Positions 54,829-64,000 of a stretch of DNA of 64,000 nt are shown one piece after another. Position 1 is the first letter of the stretch, and each line of letters begins with the position of its first letter. The stretch is from the NCBI RefSeq assembly GCF_015832195.1, contig NC_052019.1, positions 48,797,016 through 48,861,015 on the forward strand, given 5' to 3'. The translations under genes and the position numbers were made by a program. The DNA is from Motacilla alba alba (lineage: Eukaryota > Chordata > Aves > Passeriformes > Motacillidae). Under the pieces are notes generated by a model. It was not told where the DNA came from. It ran no database searches and was given only the letters and a program-made list of their open reading frames with translations.

Positions 54829-57730
54829 AGTAATAGCATTTTAAACAGGTTCTTTTGCCCACTTTTCTACTCTTCTTTCTCCCAGACCAGAAGCTTTTTG
54901 CTGCCCTCACATTGTCTGCCCAGATGTACTGGTAGAATTGCTTGTGTGCTCCATCAGGCCTGGGAAAGCATCCAGTTTTGAAAGAACGACTCTGCAAAAA
55001 AATGATGTGTTTATTTGTTCTAATGCAGTTCCCTGTTCCACTTCCCAGTGCAGCTCTGCAGACAGCGCAGCTAAGAGCAAGCAAAAGCTGGTGGAAAGGG
55101 ATGTTCTGAGAGTTGCTTAGGACAGCAACAAAGCATTTGCCTTTGGAGACTCAAGTGTGAGGCCAATGGATTTTGCAGGAAACCTATTTTATATGAGCAT
55201 GTAATGATACAGAAGCTTTGGGACTAAATTTGAATGTTTTGAAAGAAGTGCTTATGCCTCTCTTTCAATGGCATGATGAGGGACATGAAAAAAAATTATG
55301 TTAGTTCCATCTGTTTTTTCCTAGTTATTGGTGGAAAAACAATTTGAAAACATTTGCCATTTTGGTTCATGTTAGCAAAGTATTGCTTCTCTTTTAAAAC
55401 TGCCAGAAGTAATCAGATACCATGCAAAAGAGACCTCAGAACTAGTAAACTATGCATGAGGCATGTTAATGAAAGAAGATGCCCAAGTAGGGAATATCAC
55501 AGTCACGTACTCCATGGGGAATAACATCCCTCTAACTTAGCAGAGGGGTGTTTTGTTTTCTCTGTGAGTCACCGCTCCTCCGTGATTCAGCATGACACAT
55601 GAAGGCAGGAGGCTGGGTCGCTCTGGAAAAGCCTGTTGCGTGGGGGATTTCTGTTTGTTTGTTTTCCCTCTTGGCCAACTGCTTTATTTCTGGCTCATCT
55701 GAGTTACAGTCTGGGCTCTGCAAAGCAGGGCAAGGAGGAGGGTGTTTCTGGAAGGGTAGCACTCTGAAAAACTAGTAGGGAATTTGATTGCAAGTCAGTC
55801 ATTTAAAAAAAAATATTTGTAAAAATATTTCCAAGCAGAAGTAATTTCTGTAGAATTTTGTTTCTGATTATTTCTGCCGTAATGTCTGTTTTATTGGCTT
55901 TTTGTGGGACTTCTTATTTTTACCTGCTTTTTAGGACATGTATTTTTGTGTTAAGGAATATTGTTTAATCTAAAGCAAACATACTAAGGAAATGCTGGAT
56001 AGCATATGTAATAGCTGCAAATGATGCAAAGTTTGCTACTCCCCAGCCTCTGCTTCAACAAGAAGCTCAAGAAAAATGCCTGCAAGTTGCTTTGCCTTTT
56101 TCAAAATAAAACATCCTGATAGACTGCTCATGGGTTGTGGTGGTGTGGGTAATAGGGCAGCTGGCACATTAAAGGTCCTATGCTATTCGTTTGTAAGAAA
56201 ATAAGGCAGGGAGATTTTTTTTTTGTAAATTTGCGTGGAGCACTGTGACACCTCTGCCTTTGTAGGTGTGGGCCCTGTAGAATCAGCCAAATTCTGCTAG
56301 TAGAACTCTTATTTTCCACAAATTTACAAAGAACAAGATAATTAAGCAATAAAAAAAACCCACCACTTTTGTACTTGAAATGAAAAGAAGAACCTATCAG
56401 ATCTATTTAGGAGCGGTTTTTTACCACTTCATTATGTCTTCTTTAAAAGCAGTACTTAACACTGGATGAAAAGAATACTATGGAGGAAAAAATGTAATAG
56501 CCTAGCCATTTTGAGCAGCTGCACTGATAATGAACATAATCAACTGTCTATCAGATTTTCGTGATAGACCCCAGTTTTCAGAAGTTAATGTAAAAATTTC
56601 TAAACAAAATGTACCGTAAGTCTGCATTTAGTCACAATAAATTATGAAAAGAAATGTATGCAAATCAGTTCTCATTTGCCAGTGGTTTGAATGGCAGCCT
56701 GTCAGCATTTGAGATCATTGCAGTTGCCAAAACGTTACCCCACGTAATTTGGGAATTGAAATTGTTTTATAATGGCAATCTTTTTAGACAATTCCAAATA
56801 CCAGTCCTGCATCTGAGAATACATGCTAGGTGGCTCAAGTCCAGAAACAGCAATACAGCGTTCCACTGGGTTTGTAGCTTCTAGCTGCAAATTACATTTC
56901 AGCTTCGAAATACTCAGGAAGGTTTGGAAGCAAGTAGTATCATTTCTCTTGGATAAACTAAAGGAAGATGGTGTATTAGATTGGGGGAGGGAGGAATGTA
57001 AGTTTTCATCTTTTTCATGCATGAAATTAGAAACTGATGGGGCTGTTTACTGATTGCAAGTGGGCTCTTGATGTGAAACCATGAAACCATGCCTGGGATA
57101 GCAGCTTTTTGTATAATGTATAGTTGGGATTTTTTTTTTTAATCTTGCTCAGGATGTTTTGCACAGATGTATTCAGTGAACACATTTTTGGGGTTTTAAA
57201 AGTCACAGGATTTTAAGTTGCTAAGGGGAAAGATAATTTGTTTATCAAGGAGATAAAGTTCGGGAAGATAAACATCCCTAGTTTGAAGATTGATTTGCCT
57301 TTCTTCTTTCTATCTCTTTCCCTCTCTTTGCACTTAACCACATTATTTTCTGGTGGCCGCAAGCAGCCACTCCATACAGTAGTCAGTGGGGGAAGTTTTC
57401 TGTTACAAGCAACTGCTGTATTACATTTTGCTTTTTTAGAATACATAAAACCTTAGATTAATAAAAGAAAGTACCCTTTTTTTCTGACAAGCCATTGGCT
57501 GATTGTTATGTAATGAATTGCAGTTTCTAGCATTCCTTTCCAAGCAGTTATGGGGTGGGATTTAAAAAGACACTGCTGGTGATGTTGTCTCTACTGAAAT
57601 CTGCCTGCAGAGCAGGAGCTAATTTCATGAATGATGCATGTTTTATGATACATGTTTTGAAAGCTAGAGCTCTTTGTGCTGCTTCTGATAATGCCATAAC
57701 AGGTGCTATTACATTTTTTTTTCCTAACAG

Positions 57731-57808
57731 TTACCCTGCTGTATGTGAATTCCTACAGCACAATAACTTGTTATCCATACTCCGAGCTCATGAAGCCCAG
57801 GATGCTGG
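57731..57808 (+). CDS. PPP3CA: PPP3CA exon 7: RAHE metal-site exon
   Basis: This 78-bp exon (a multiple of three) completes the split Ser codon, encodes 25 residues [25 protein letters not shown] (about residues 262-286) and ends with two bases of a Gly codon. It contains RAHE, whose His281 is an iron/zinc-site ligand. LQHNN and SILRAH are alpha-type. The acceptor is cctaacag and the donor gg|gtaagt. Because the length is divisible by three, skipping would keep the frame but remove a metal ligand. Confidence 0.97.

Positions 57809-64000
<6,192 letters not shown>

Overview
This is a vertebrate nuclear window, almost certainly from a bird. It is AT-rich, intron-dominated DNA with no bacterial-style gene packing. 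It carries several CR1 LINE fragments, the dominant LINE family of birds and other sauropsids. It also carries one solo LTR whose general look recalls passerine class II endogenous retroviruses from memory. Bird is well supported; passerine is a weak inference.

The only gene I can support is PPP3CA, the calcineurin A alpha catalytic subunit, on the + strand. Six consecutive internal coding exons are present: 39238-39362, 47705-47816, 49006-49151, 51074-51213, 57731-57808 and 59580-59674. All junctions are GT-AG and all phases join. Together they encode roughly residues 88-318 of the usual mammalian numbering, the heart of the metallophosphatase fold. All metal-binding and catalytic residues that fall in this interval are intact. 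Paralog-discriminating positions point to alpha rather than beta or gamma. The first coding exons lie upstream. The end of the catalytic domain, the calcineurin-B-binding helix, the calmodulin-binding segment and the autoinhibitory segment lie downstream.

Layout: 1-39237 is the 3' part of a very large upstream intron (intron 2 if exon numbering follows mammals). It holds a solo LTR with a 6-bp target duplication (2738-3032), an oppositely oriented CR1 pair (6725-8045), a cluster of minus-strand CR1 fragments (16.1-18.3 kb) and a U2 snRNA pseudogene fragment (about 29566-29655). It also has two minus-strand protein-like patches of unknown origin (about 5346-6020 and 26989-27157) and a few short tandem duplications. 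From 39238 to 59674 the six exons are separated by introns of about 8.3, 1.2, 1.9, 6.5 and 1.8 kb. These introns contain an ancient LINE/SINE-like 3' tail (about 41640-41785), GC-rich patches, a CAG run, a hexamer microsatellite and one CR1 fragment. From 59675 to the end is the 5' part of the next intron.

I found no operon, CRISPR array, defence system or other novel multigene system. The points most worth a second look are the two unexplained minus-strand protein-like patches, the clean solo LTR and the weak splice sites flanking exons 5 and 6.
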